64,000 bases of DNA from SHAN690 sp041391765 (GCA_041391765.1 JAWKNJ010000022.1:41061-105060); one strand, 5' to 3'; shown: positions 54,110-62,150, numbered from the stretch's first letter. Notes: generated by a model from the sequence alone, not told the origin. Made by a program: numbers and translations.

Positions 54110-54508
54110 ATGCGCAAAATTGAACACATCGGAATTGCAGTATCAAACATTGATGCTGCCAACGAGCGATATACTAAGCTGTTTGGAAAGCCACCCTACA
54201 AACTCGAAACAGTGGAGTCAGAAGCTGTGTCCACATCCTTCTATCAAATCGGGGAATCAAAGATTGAACTGCTGCAAGCGACTGACGAATCCAGTGCCAT
54301 TGCCAAATACATCGACAAGCGAGGAGAGGGTATTCATCACATCGCTTATGATGTTGAAGACATTAAATCTGAAAGGCAACGATTAATTGATGAAGGTTTT
54401 CAACCCATTGGCGAAATCAAAGAAGGAGCAGACAACAAGCTAGTCTGTTTCTTCCACCCTAAATCCGCTCACGGAGTGCTGGTAGAATTATGCCAGGAAC
54501 GGTTTTAG
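54110..54508 (+). CDS. mce: Methylmalonyl-CoA epimerase
   Basis: The protein has 132 residues from ATG 54110 (MRKIEHIGIAVSNID); the frame is open upstream through the terminator but homologues start here. It is a VOC-fold metalloenzyme with metal-ligand candidates His6, His76 or His77 in GIHHIAYDVED and Glu126 in HGVLVELCQE. It interconverts the methylmalonyl-CoA epimers, linking the propionyl-CoA carboxylase at 26.7 kb with methylmalonyl-CoA mutase (not in the window). It overlaps the convergent HAD gene by 21 bp. Confidence 0.93.
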   Translation: MRKIEHIGIAVSNIDAANERYTKLFGKPPYKLETVESEAVSTSFYQIGESKIELLQATDESSAIAKYIDKRGEGIHHIAYDVEDIKSERQRLIDEGFQPIGEIKEGADNKLVCFFHPKSAHGVLVELCQERF

Positions 54509-55114
54509 TTCCTTCTCCAGATCAGATATAGACGTCAGGTGAATCGTTTGCAAGCCAAGTCGTTTTGCAGATTCAATGTGCTGAGGTGAATCATCAACGA
54601 ACAATGTGCTCCCTGCTGACAGATTATTTTCATTCAAAATAATTTCGAATGCTCCGAGGTTGGGTTTGCGCTCTCCGATTTCGTGCGACAAATAGGCCTT
54701 GTCAAAGCACTGCTTTATTCCACCGTGAGATGTATTGTGCAACATTCGATCAAAGAACTCGAAATGGATCTCATTGGTATTACTGAGTAGAAACACAGGA
54801 AGCAATTCACGCAGTCCTATCACATAATCCAACCTACCAAGGGGGTAGTCAAGAATAATAGCATTCCATGCATCCAAAATTTCCACTGAGGACCGCTCGG
54901 GAATATGCTCTTGAATGCGATCTACAAACCCACTTCGATCGATACGGCCACACTCCAATTCATCAAACAGTCCCGATTGTTTCAGCTGACTATAATGTCG
55001 ATCAAAGTCATCAAAACCAAGCGCCTTGAACGCATTAACGGTGCGCTCGTAATCGATCTCCAGAATGACTCCTCCGAGATCAAAAATAATGGCGTCAAGA
55101 CTAGTCTTATTCAT
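54488..55114 (-). CDS. HAD-superfamily hydrolase (HAD-IA, YihX-like)
   Basis: The protein has 208 residues. Motif I is IIFDLGGVILEID with the nucleophile Asp12; the second Asp is replaced by Gly, as in the YihX-like sugar-phosphatase subgroup. Motif II is VFLLSNTNE, motif III Lys is in GERKPNLGAFE, and motif IV is TLFVDDSPQHIESAKRLG. It is likely a phosphatase of a small phosphorylated metabolite. The 3' end overlaps mce by 21 bp on the opposite strand. Confidence 0.87.
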   Translation of the reverse strand: MNKTSLDAIIFDLGGVILEIDYERTVNAFKALGFDDFDRHYSQLKQSGLFDELECGRIDRSGFVDRIQEHIPERSSVEILDAWNAIILDYPLGRLDYVIGLRELLPVFLLSNTNEIHFEFFDRMLHNTSHGGIKQCFDKAYLSHEIGERKPNLGAFEIILNENNLSAGSTLFVDDSPQHIESAKRLGLQTIHLTSISDLEKELKPFLA

Positions 55115-55256
55115 TTGATTTGCGAAATGTACGAATGATTACTTTCGCACTCCTTTTTGAAGAAAGGTGACTTGGTCGGTGTAGCACACGGCAGATTAGC
55201 ACTGGCTTCAAAAAGATCGACATAAAAGAGCCTGCCCACAAGCTGGCTCGATGCTA

Positions 55257-55277
55257 AAATCATCCACTGGATGATTT
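55257..55277. other. Perfect 9-bp stem-loop upstream of the tRNA gene
   Basis: AAATCATCC (55257-55265), loop ACT, GGATGATTT (55269-55277), 15 bases before the tRNA. A short TTTCTT tract follows, so it may end transcripts entering from the left; a regulatory or processing role is possible. Confidence 0.45.
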
Positions 55278-55292
55278 CTTAACGCATCATCC

Positions 55293-55366
55293 GGTCCTAT
55301 AGCTCAGTTGGTTAGAGCACCTGACTCATAATCAGGTGGTCCCTGGTTCGAGCCCAGGTGGGACCA
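55293..55366 (+). tRNA. tRNA with CAU anticodon, probably tRNA-Ile2 (lysidine)
   Basis: The 74 bases fold as a cloverleaf: acceptor GGTCCTA/TGGGACC, D-arm GCTC/GAGC, anticodon arm CCTGA/TCAGG with loop CTCATAA (anticodon CAT), T-arm CCTGG/CCAGG with TTCGAGC, discriminator A. CCA is not encoded. A CAU tRNA can be elongator Met, initiator Met or Ile2. Pair 1-72 is G-C, which argues against initiator. Pairs C4-G69 and C5-G68 match the known TilS recognition pairs of tRNA-Ile2; elongator Met has U4-A69/A5-U68 in E. coli. Ile2 is therefore the better call. Confidence 0.88.
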
Positions 55367-55380
55367 CGGAATGGTCAAAG

Positions 55381-55407
55381 AACCCATCGCAGTGCGTTGG
55401 GTTTTTT
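55381..55407 (+). terminator. Terminator after the tRNA gene
   Basis: AACCCA, T, CGC, AGT, GCG, T, TGGGTT, followed by a run of T: a nine-pair stem with one mismatch and a clean T-run, 15 bases after the tRNA. Confidence 0.85.
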
Positions 55408-55494
55408 TATTCCCTTAGATAGAGCTTTCTTCCAAAGGTGCTCACTTTCAACGATGATCATTCTGATAATCAGACTTATCTTGACTTAATAATC

Positions 55495-55502
55495 TACATT
55501 TG
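55495..55502 (+). promoter_or_regulatory. TAnnTTTG box upstream of the DUF1566-type lipoprotein
   Basis: TACATTTG is a perfect -7 match, 24 bases before the ATG at 55527. A TTG stands at 55481-55483, closer than normal (11 bp). Confidence 0.45.
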
Positions 55503-55526
55503 AGATTCATACTAATCCCTACAATT

Positions 55527-56297
55527 ATGTTATTCAGAAATCGCCTAATGCCATTACTTCTTATTTGTGCAATAATCGCCTGTGAACCTGTTGAGGAAGA
55601 AGAACCTGTGGTCGAAGAGGTTGACCCGCCTTCATTTGTATTAAATGAGGCCTTCAGTGTAACAACGAACAGTGCGCTGCTCACAGCGACTGTAACAGGG
55701 GAAGAAATTGTGGAAGTTGGTTTTGTTTACGGAACCAAGACCCCGCTTACAGAAAACAGCACGAAAAGCTCTCCGGGAACGAAAACCGGAGACATTGAAA
55801 CGACACTTTCAGGACTTAATGAAAACACCGAATATTATTATGCCGCATACGCTGAAAACAGTGATGGTGCATTCTCTAAAAGTGAAACCAAGTCGTTCAC
55901 AACGGTAGAAGAAGTTAAGCTTGCGCTCGGAGACGTTTTCGAGGGTGGAATCGTTTACTATCTAGATGCGTCCGGAGAACATGGTCTGTTAGCTTCTCCT
56001 GTAAACGTAACCACCGGAACTACCTGGCAGGAAGCATTTGACGCTTGCTATTCTTATGAACTTGAAGGGAATGACGAATGGCGTCTCCCCAGCCTGAACG
56101 AGCTTGAAGACCTATATGCCCAAAGGGAAACGATCGGTGGTTTTGCGGAAATCGCATACTGGAGTAGCAGCACGGAAGGTTCGAACCAAAACCTTGCTTA
56201 CGGAGTGTTTTTCGGCAACGGAAGCAATGCAGGAAAAAGTTTTGTTTACGAAAAAACGGGTACGTATCAGTATTCCAGAGCAATCAGAAATTTTTGA
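55527..56297 (+). CDS. Lipoprotein with FN3-like domain and DUF1566 (Lcl C-terminal) domain
   Basis: The protein has 256 residues from ATG 55527 with a lipoprotein signal (LLLICAIIAC, Cys19) and a Glu/Pro-rich linker. Next comes an FN3-like unit (about 33-127, NSALLTATVTGEEIVEVGFVYG to YYAAYAENSDGAFSKSE), then a DUF1566/Lcl-type C-terminal domain (about 133-256) with GGIVYYLDASGEHGLLAS, WRLPSLNELEDLY and YWSSSTEGSNQNLAYGV. Such domains occur in Bacteroidota surface lipoproteins and phage-type adhesins; the ligand is unknown. It is flanked by terminators on both sides. Confidence 0.85.
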   Translation: MLFRNRLMPLLLICAIIACEPVEEEEPVVEEVDPPSFVLNEAFSVTTNSALLTATVTGEEIVEVGFVYGTKTPLTENSTKSSPGTKTGDIETTLSGLNENTEYYYAAYAENSDGAFSKSETKSFTTVEEVKLALGDVFEGGIVYYLDASGEHGLLASPVNVTTGTTWQEAFDACYSYELEGNDEWRLPSLNELEDLYAQRETIGGFAEIAYWSSSTEGSNQNLAYGVFFGNGSNAGKSFVYEKTGTYQYSRAIRNF

Positions 56298-56337
56298 CCC
56301 CGTTTTCGAGATAATATTGCCATACCCAAATCGGCAT

Positions 56338-56377
56338 AAAAAAGGCGAGGCGCTCCTTCTAGCACCTCGCCTTTTTT
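56338..56377. terminator. Bidirectional terminator between convergent genes
   Basis: AAAGGCGAGG (56341-56350) pairs with CCTCGCCTTT (56365-56374), with an A-run before and a T-run after. It can end both the lipoprotein gene (+) and the GPx gene (-). Confidence 0.88.
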
Positions 56378-56404
56378 ATTTAGTGTTGATGCTTGGAGTT
56401 GGAT

Positions 56405-56953
56405 TTACTTCTCCGCCAAAAGCTCATCGATAAGCACGATCGGTTCAGGATCAATGCATGACTTCGCAGAAGGATAAATTTCACGCAGCTTTCCGTGTTT
56501 GTCAATAAGATATTTCTGGAAATTCCACTTCACCTCGCTGTCCTTAACTCCATTGAGTTTCTCTTGAGTGAGAAATTGATACAACGGATGCATTTCCTTG
56601 CCCTTCACGCTGATCTTCTCAAACATCGGAAAAGTCACCTCATACTTCGAAGAACAGAATTCCTTGATTTCTGCATTGGTTCCTGGTTCTTGCTTCATGA
56701 AGTCGTTGGATGGAAAGCCAAGTATCACGAACCCTTCATCCTTTTTGGTAAGGTAAAGCTCCTGAAGATCTGTGTACTGAGGCGTGAATCCACACTTGCT
56801 TGCAACGTTCACGATCATCACAACCTTGCCTTCATACTGCGAAAAGTTCACGGAGTTGCCATCAATGTCGATGGCTGAATAGTCATAAAATTTTTTCGGA
56901 TCACCGGCAGACACAAGAACCGCCAATGACAATATTGATATAAGTGCTTTCAT
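56405..56953 (-). CDS. Glutathione-peroxidase-family protein (Cys type, exported)
   Basis: The protein has 182 residues with a short signal peptide (1-17). The nucleophile is Cys54 (NVASKCGFTPQYTDL), a normal Cys codon and not selenocysteine. The Trp/Asn pair in VKWNFQKYLID is kept, but the Gln of the usual NQF motif is Asp here (FPSNDF), as in a known subset of bacterial GPx. It reduces peroxides, probably with thioredoxin. With the thioredoxin-like protein at 8.9 kb it hints at an exported peroxide defence. Confidence 0.92.
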   Translation of the reverse strand: MKALISILSLAVLVSAGDPKKFYDYSAIDIDGNSVNFSQYEGKVVMIVNVASKCGFTPQYTDLQELYLTKKDEGFVILGFPSNDFMKQEPGTNAEIKEFCSSKYEVTFPMFEKISVKGKEMHPLYQFLTQEKLNGVKDSEVKWNFQKYLIDKHGKLREIYPSAKSCIDPEPIVLIDELLAEK

Positions 56954-57078
56954 TTGATCAATCTTAGATTACTGCAAACAAACTAATTGTTAGTCTATTA
57001 TCACGCATTAATAGTTGCTTTCATGGATGAAAATAATTTAAATCCAAAATCATATTTTGTTCACTTAATCCTTCCGCG

Positions 57079-59235
57079 ATGAAAAGACTCTTACTTATTT
57101 CAATTCTCGGAATTCCATTTTTAGCGCAAGCTCAAACTGCCAAGGACTTTGCTGTTTTGATCGAAGCAGAAGTTCAACAGGATTCCAGCATACTTATTTC
57201 TTGGGACGCCAATGCCAGCGCAATTGGTTATTCGCTATACCGCAAAAAACCTTCTGAATCTTTATGGGGAACACCGATCGCCTCACCGGCTATTGGTGAC
57301 ACCCAGTACCTTGACGCGGGAATAGACCCAAAAATTGAGTACGAATACAAAATCCGAAGAACCACAAATTCGTACAGCGCTTATGGGTATGCGCATTCGG
57401 GAGTGGCCGTTTCGTTACCTGCTGATCGCGGTAATTTGCTCCTCATCGTCACCGACTCCATAAACATGCATCTGTCAAACGAAGTGATTCGCCTGGTGGA
57501 GGACTTGAATGCCGATGGATGGCGGGTGGTGACCATGGTAGTGAGCGCAACGGATAGCCCTTCCGATGTCAAGACCGAAATCATTGACCAACATGATGCC
57601 TTGGACGGTATCGAAATGATCTATCTCCTTGGACACGTTCCTGTGCCTTATTCGGGAGACATCAATCCAGATGCGCACGAAGATCACAAAGGCGCATGGC
57701 CGGCTGATGTTTACTATGCCGAAATAGATGGTTTGTGGAAGGATAACAGCGTTAACAACACTACCTCCGCAGACTCTCGCAACCACAACATTCCCAATGA
57801 TGGAAAGTTTGACAACAGTTTACTTCCAAGCGCAGTGGAAATTATGATCGGGCGAGTCGATTTTGCAAACATGCCTTCATTCTCTCAGGATGAAATGACC
57901 CTCACCAAGCGCTATCTGGATCGCACGCACGAATTCAAACATGCAATCTGGACACTGCCAAAATCCGCAATTGTCGATGACAATTTTGGTTGGTTCAGTG
58001 GAGAAGCATTTGCAGCAAGTGGTTGGAGGACGTTTAGCCCGTTGGTTGGAAGAGCCAATATCTCAGCCGCAGATTATCGAACCACGTTGAACTCGGAAGG
58101 CCACCTCTTCTCCTATGGATGTGGTGGAGGGTCATACACCTCAGCCGGTGGAATTGGAAACACTGCTCAACTAGCTACGGATTCGCTACATACCGGTTTC
58201 ACGATGCTGTTTGGTAGCTATTTTGGTGACTGGGATCGTCAGGATAACTTCATGCGAGCGGCTCTGGCCCAAGGCCGCACGATGAGCATAAGTTGGTCAG
58301 GCCGACCGCATTGGTTTTACCACAGCATGGGAATGGGACACCCCATCGGATACTCTGCCAAACTCACCCAAAACAACGCCTCTACATACCAAAATGAAGT
58401 CAACTATGGAGCGCAATGGGTGCATGTGGCACTGCTTGGAGATCCGTCCTTGCGCATGGAGTATTTGGCGCCTCCTACAGTGCTGAAAATCGATACCATA
58501 GACACATTCGATGTTTCGCTGAGTTGGCAAGCGAGCTCAGAAAACGGTGTTTCATACAACGTTTACAGACGCACCGATGCCGAATGGATTCGTGTGAACA
58601 GCACCCCAATTACCGGAACAAGCTGGATCGATGAGTGTGTGCTGGACGCAGGAGATTACACCTACATGGTCAAAGCCGTCAAACTCATCGAGAATTATTC
58701 CGGCTCCTACTTCAATGAAAGTTTGGGAGCTACAGCCACCATTCAAATCCTCGCGGATAAACATCCTACGGGAAATCATTTTGGATTGATTACGGTGAGC
58801 GATCAGAATTATGTGGATTTAAGAGCAGATAACCTAAGCTGGACTAATTCTGTGACTTGGATTCTCGAAGGGCAAACACTTCATGGAGCGATTGTTTCAA
58901 CTACAACGGAATCTGTGGAGAATACATATTCCGTCATCCTTTCAAATGGCTGCGATAGCGACACATTGCTCGGCTACATAAACATCGGTGGCATCGATGA
59001 TAATTCAGTTCATGGCACTAGCATTTTCCCGAACCCAATAGAAGTGTCCGGATTGGTCAGGTTTAAAAACCAACCTCAATGTGACAACATCACGGTGTAT
59101 TCCATTGATGGCAGCATTGTTAAGACATTTCCAAAAGGGACAACTGAATTCGCAGCGGACTTCGATCGAGGAATTTATCTGATTAGAGCTAGCTCCGTTG
59201 ATCAGCACTTTATTTCCCGATTGGTCGTGCAATGA
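57079..59235 (+). CDS. Secreted C25 (gingipain-like) family protein lacking an obvious catalytic dyad, T9SS-sorted
   Basis: The protein has 718 residues: signal peptide (1-19), FN3-like domain (25-113), C25-like caspase-fold domain (about 118-463) with IYLLGHVPVPYSG, WPADVYYAE, IMIGRVDFANM and the closing LLGDPSLRM (452-460), FN3-like domain (465-545) and a C-terminal T9SS domain (FPNPIEVSGLVRF). Where active C25 peptidases have a His-Gly motif and a catalytic Cys, this protein has FSYGCGGGS (344-352) and LFGSYFGDWD (377-386). It may be a pseudoprotease. It overlaps comF by 4 bp (ATGA). Confidence 0.78.
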   Translation: MKRLLLISILGIPFLAQAQTAKDFAVLIEAEVQQDSSILISWDANASAIGYSLYRKKPSESLWGTPIASPAIGDTQYLDAGIDPKIEYEYKIRRTTNSYSAYGYAHSGVAVSLPADRGNLLLIVTDSINMHLSNEVIRLVEDLNADGWRVVTMVVSATDSPSDVKTEIIDQHDALDGIEMIYLLGHVPVPYSGDINPDAHEDHKGAWPADVYYAEIDGLWKDNSVNNTTSADSRNHNIPNDGKFDNSLLPSAVEIMIGRVDFANMPSFSQDEMTLTKRYLDRTHEFKHAIWTLPKSAIVDDNFGWFSGEAFAASGWRTFSPLVGRANISAADYRTTLNSEGHLFSYGCGGGSYTSAGGIGNTAQLATDSLHTGFTMLFGSYFGDWDRQDNFMRAALAQGRTMSISWSGRPHWFYHSMGMGHPIGYSAKLTQNNASTYQNEVNYGAQWVHVALLGDPSLRMEYLAPPTVLKIDTIDTFDVSLSWQASSENGVSYNVYRRTDAEWIRVNSTPITGTSWIDECVLDAGDYTYMVKAVKLIENYSGSYFNESLGATATIQILADKHPTGNHFGLITVSDQNYVDLRADNLSWTNSVTWILEGQTLHGAIVSTTTESVENTYSVILSNGCDSDTLLGYINIGGIDDNSVHGTSIFPNPIEVSGLVRFKNQPQCDNITVYSIDGSIVKTFPKGTTEFAADFDRGIYLIRASSVDQHFISRLVVQ

Positions 59236-59936
59236 TCTCTACCGTAGTTCAATACCTGAACGACTTCAGCCACTTGGCATTTCCTTTCAACTGTTTTGGA
59301 TGCAACGTGGCGTTGGATGAAGGCGAAGAGCCCATTTGCAACCATTGCAAGGAGCACATGCCGCTCACCCGCTATTGGGAACACGATGACAATGCGGTCG
59401 AAAAGCTCTTTTGGGGTAAAATCCAAATCGAGCGTGCTGCTGCCTATTCTTTTTTCACCAAAGGAGGAATTGTGCAGTCGCTGATGCATCAACTCAAATA
59501 CAATGGTAAGATCGATGTCGGACTCTTGATGGGCAGATACTTTGGTGAAGTATTGAAGGACAGCATGTATGATAAAATTGATTTGGTTGTTCCTGTTCCG
59601 CTTCACGCATCCAAATTGAAAAAACGCGGCTATAATCAATGCGATTTCATCGCGCGTGGCATCGCTGAGAGCATGGGCAAGCCCTACAATGTAAACTGCG
59701 TTGCCAGAATTCGAGCCAACGAAACACAAACCAAAAAGGGAATCTATGAGCGCTGGATCAACGTGAAAGAGCTGTTCAAAGTCGTTGAGCCGCAGTTTGT
59801 GCGTGGCAAGCACGTCTTGCTCATCGATGACGTTGTCACTACGGGCTCTACATTGGAAGCGTGCGCAGGTGCCCTTTTGCAAGTTCCAGACACGCGGGTC
59901 AGTATTGCAACCATTGCCTGCCCTGCTCCATTCTGA
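59232..59936 (+). CDS. comF: ComF-family phosphoribosyltransferase-like protein
   Basis: The protein has 234 residues: N-terminal zinc ribbon with CFGC (21-24) and CNHC (36-39), then a phosphoribosyltransferase domain with VVPVPLHASKLKKRGYNQ and the PRPP motif DDVVTTGST (199-207). In competent bacteria ComF helps DNA uptake from the cytoplasmic side; in Bacteroidota its role is little studied. The start ATG overlaps the previous stop (ATGA), an unusual pairing with a secreted protein gene. Confidence 0.92.
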   Translation: MISTVVQYLNDFSHLAFPFNCFGCNVALDEGEEPICNHCKEHMPLTRYWEHDDNAVEKLFWGKIQIERAAAYSFFTKGGIVQSLMHQLKYNGKIDVGLLMGRYFGEVLKDSMYDKIDLVVPVPLHASKLKKRGYNQCDFIARGIAESMGKPYNVNCVARIRANETQTKKGIYERWINVKELFKVVEPQFVRGKHVLLIDDVVTTGSTLEACAGALLQVPDTRVSIATIACPAPF

Positions 59937-59965
59937 CGCTGTAATTCATTAACGCATTCTGTGAA

Positions 59966-59994
59966 TTGCCCTACAAGCGCAGTACTATCTTTGC
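59966..59994 (+). promoter_or_regulatory. Promoter of the fRMsr gene
   Basis: TTG (59966-59968), 17 bp, then TATCTTTGC (59986-59994), a perfect -7 match 7 bases before the ATG at 60002. The predicted leader is only a few bases. Confidence 0.55.
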
Positions 59995-60001
59995 CGCCCT
60001 C

Positions 60002-60490
60002 ATGGCGGAATCAATTTCTATTGAATCAGGTGCTCCGAAGGAGCTTAAATACGAGCAATTGATTCCTCAAATCAAGGCGCTGGTTGGTGAGGAAAAAAAC
60101 ATGGTTGCCGTATTGGCCAATGTTGCTGCCGCCTTGCATGAGTCCTTCAATTTTCTCTGGACCGGATTCTACCTGGTAGATGGCGATGAGCTCGTACTTG
60201 GGCCGTTTCAAGGTCCTGTGGCGTGCACACGGATTGCCTTTGGGAAAGGCGTCTGTGGTACGGCTTGGAGAGACTCATTAACGCAGGTAGTCCCCGATGT
60301 TGATCTCTTCCCTGGGCACATCGCTTGCAGCAGTCAAAGCAAATCAGAGATCGTTGTTCCCATCCTTCGCAATGAAGTTGTAATGGCTGTTTTGGACATT
60401 GATAGTGCACAGCTTGCCTGCTTTGACGAGCGCGATAAGAACTATTTGGAAACCCTGTGTAATTGGATTGGTGATCACTGCTTTTCGTAA
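60002..60490 (+). CDS. msrC: Free methionine-(R)-sulfoxide reductase, GAF-fold
   Basis: The protein has 162 residues from ATG 60002; a TTG twelve codons up would place the promoter box inside the gene. It is a GAF domain with the three family cysteines: Cys75 (GPVACTRIAFG), Cys85 (GKGVCGTAW) and the catalytic Cys109 (FPGHIACSSQSKSEIVVP). It reduces free methionine-R-sulfoxide with thioredoxin. It overlaps the next gene's start by 20 bp. Confidence 0.93.
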   Translation: MAESISIESGAPKELKYEQLIPQIKALVGEEKNMVAVLANVAAALHESFNFLWTGFYLVDGDELVLGPFQGPVACTRIAFGKGVCGTAWRDSLTQVVPDVDLFPGHIACSSQSKSEIVVPILRNEVVMAVLDIDSAQLACFDERDKNYLETLCNWIGDHCFS

Positions 60491-62147
60491 ATACTTGCTA
60501 TTTGTATTGACTGCCTTGATGCTGACATCATGTGCAGTGCAGCGCTCACCTCAAGGTGGTGACCGGGACAAGGAACCACCCAAAATCCTGGCTTCCGAAC
60601 CCCTTAATGAATCGGTCAATTTCAACGACAATCAAATCGTAATGGAATTTGATGAGTACGTGGTTTTGCAAGGTGCTTCGAAAGAATTGATCATTTCTCC
60701 TCCCTTGAAATATCCCGTTGAGTTCAAGCAACGAAAGAAAAAGTTGTTCATCAGCTGGAAAGACACCCTTCAAGAAAATACGACCTACCTTTTTCAATTC
60801 GGAAAGGGCATTGTTGACCTGAATGAAAACAATCCACTTGACAGTAATGTCTTCGTGTTTTCGACCGGACCCTACCTCGACTCATTTGAAATCAGTGGAA
60901 ACATCATCAACGCATTCGATCGCAAGGCTGAACCGGATATATGGGTTATGCTTTACGAGGAAGATAACGATTCACTGCCCTACAAAGAAATCCCACGCTA
61001 CATCGGTAAAACAGATTCAAAGGGCGACTTTCAGATAAAGTACATGCAGCCCAAAGAGTACAAATTGTTCGCGTTGAAGCCAATCAATGCGGGATATACG
61101 TATGATGTTACAGGAGAAGGAATTGGATTTGCTGATGGGATGATTGAAGCAGCTGCGCCTGAAATAAGGGACACCACAGAAACACAGGATTCAACGGCTA
61201 TGGAGTATCAGCGTTCATTAGAAATTCGAATGTTCATCGAAGATGATTCCACCCAATATGTCAAGAGCTTTGCGCAGATAAAGAATCAAGGTTTGATTCT
61301 GGAATTCAACCGACCTCTGGATAGCCTGACGCTTGCAGAATTGACGGGAAATGAAGATGTCAAGACATGGACGGAAAACTGGTCTACAGATCGCGATTCG
61401 GTAACCTACTGGTTTCAGGCCAAAAACGACTATGATTCCTTGAAACTGGTCATGGAAAGTGAAAATTTCATTGACACCATTTTCTTTCGAAAGCCTAAAG
61501 AAATAGCTTCAGGCAGGCGGGCTAAAGACTCTGAAAAGGAACGACTCACGCTAACCAACAGCCTAAGCGGAAAACAGCCACACTTCAGCCCATGGCATGT
61601 GCGCAGCGAAACCCCAATTGTTCAGATTGGACCATTGGATAGTTTCGTTTTCACTGAAAACAAAGACACCGTTGACTTTAAGCCGTATTTCCAACAGACA
61701 TTTTACGGATTCACGCTAGGCTACCCTTGGAAGCAAGACGCATCCTACAGTCTTCTCATTCCTGATTCCAGCATTTTCGATCGATTTGGTTATACAAACG
61801 ACTCCCTAAAATTCTCCTTCTCGGCTTCGCGTAATGAAGACTATGGCCAACTAGTCATTAAGTATCAACTAGATGACGTGGATCACCCATTTCTTTGGGA
61901 GCTATTGACCGCTGATGGAAAATTGGTTGATAGACGCTCGGTTGATCCTATCGGGCAGATTGCATACGAGCACTTGAAGACAGGCAAGTATCAGATCAAG
62001 ATTACCTACGATGAGAACGGAAACGGAAAATGGGACACCGGATACTACCGTGGGAAACGGCAACCTGAACGCGTTCGATTCCATGACGAGCAAATCGAAA
62101 TCAGAAGCAATTGGGCATCTGAGATAGAGTGGATTCTAGAGGACTAG
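60471..62147 (+). CDS. Lipoprotein with Ig-like (SbsA/Big_5-type) domain
   Basis: The protein has 558 residues from the GTG at 60471, which precedes the lipoprotein signal (FRKYLLFVLTALMLTSC). The mature part starts with PQGGDRDKEPPKILASEPLNESVNF, the Bacteroidota Ig-like domain that resembles SbsA/Big_5, followed by several beta-sandwich units; LKTGKYQIKITYDENGNGKWDTG near the end is a calcium-loop-like segment common in this family. It is probably anchored in the outer membrane. Function unknown. The start lies inside the fRMsr gene. Confidence 0.82.
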   Translation: MITAFRKYLLFVLTALMLTSCAVQRSPQGGDRDKEPPKILASEPLNESVNFNDNQIVMEFDEYVVLQGASKELIISPPLKYPVEFKQRKKKLFISWKDTLQENTTYLFQFGKGIVDLNENNPLDSNVFVFSTGPYLDSFEISGNIINAFDRKAEPDIWVMLYEEDNDSLPYKEIPRYIGKTDSKGDFQIKYMQPKEYKLFALKPINAGYTYDVTGEGIGFADGMIEAAAPEIRDTTETQDSTAMEYQRSLEIRMFIEDDSTQYVKSFAQIKNQGLILEFNRPLDSLTLAELTGNEDVKTWTENWSTDRDSVTYWFQAKNDYDSLKLVMESENFIDTIFFRKPKEIASGRRAKDSEKERLTLTNSLSGKQPHFSPWHVRSETPIVQIGPLDSFVFTENKDTVDFKPYFQQTFYGFTLGYPWKQDASYSLLIPDSSIFDRFGYTNDSLKFSFSASRNEDYGQLVIKYQLDDVDHPFLWELLTADGKLVDRRSVDPIGQIAYEHLKTGKYQIKITYDENGNGKWDTGYYRGKRQPERVRFHDEQIEIRSNWASEIEWILED

Positions 62148-62150
62148 CCC

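Noticed and set aside
55293..56297. Integrated element at the tRNA gene
   Set aside because: No integrase, no direct repeat of the tRNA 3' end and no base-composition break were seen; the lipoprotein next to it looks chromosomal.
56405..56953. Selenocysteine GPx
   Set aside because: The active-site codon is an ordinary Cys codon; there is no in-frame TGA.
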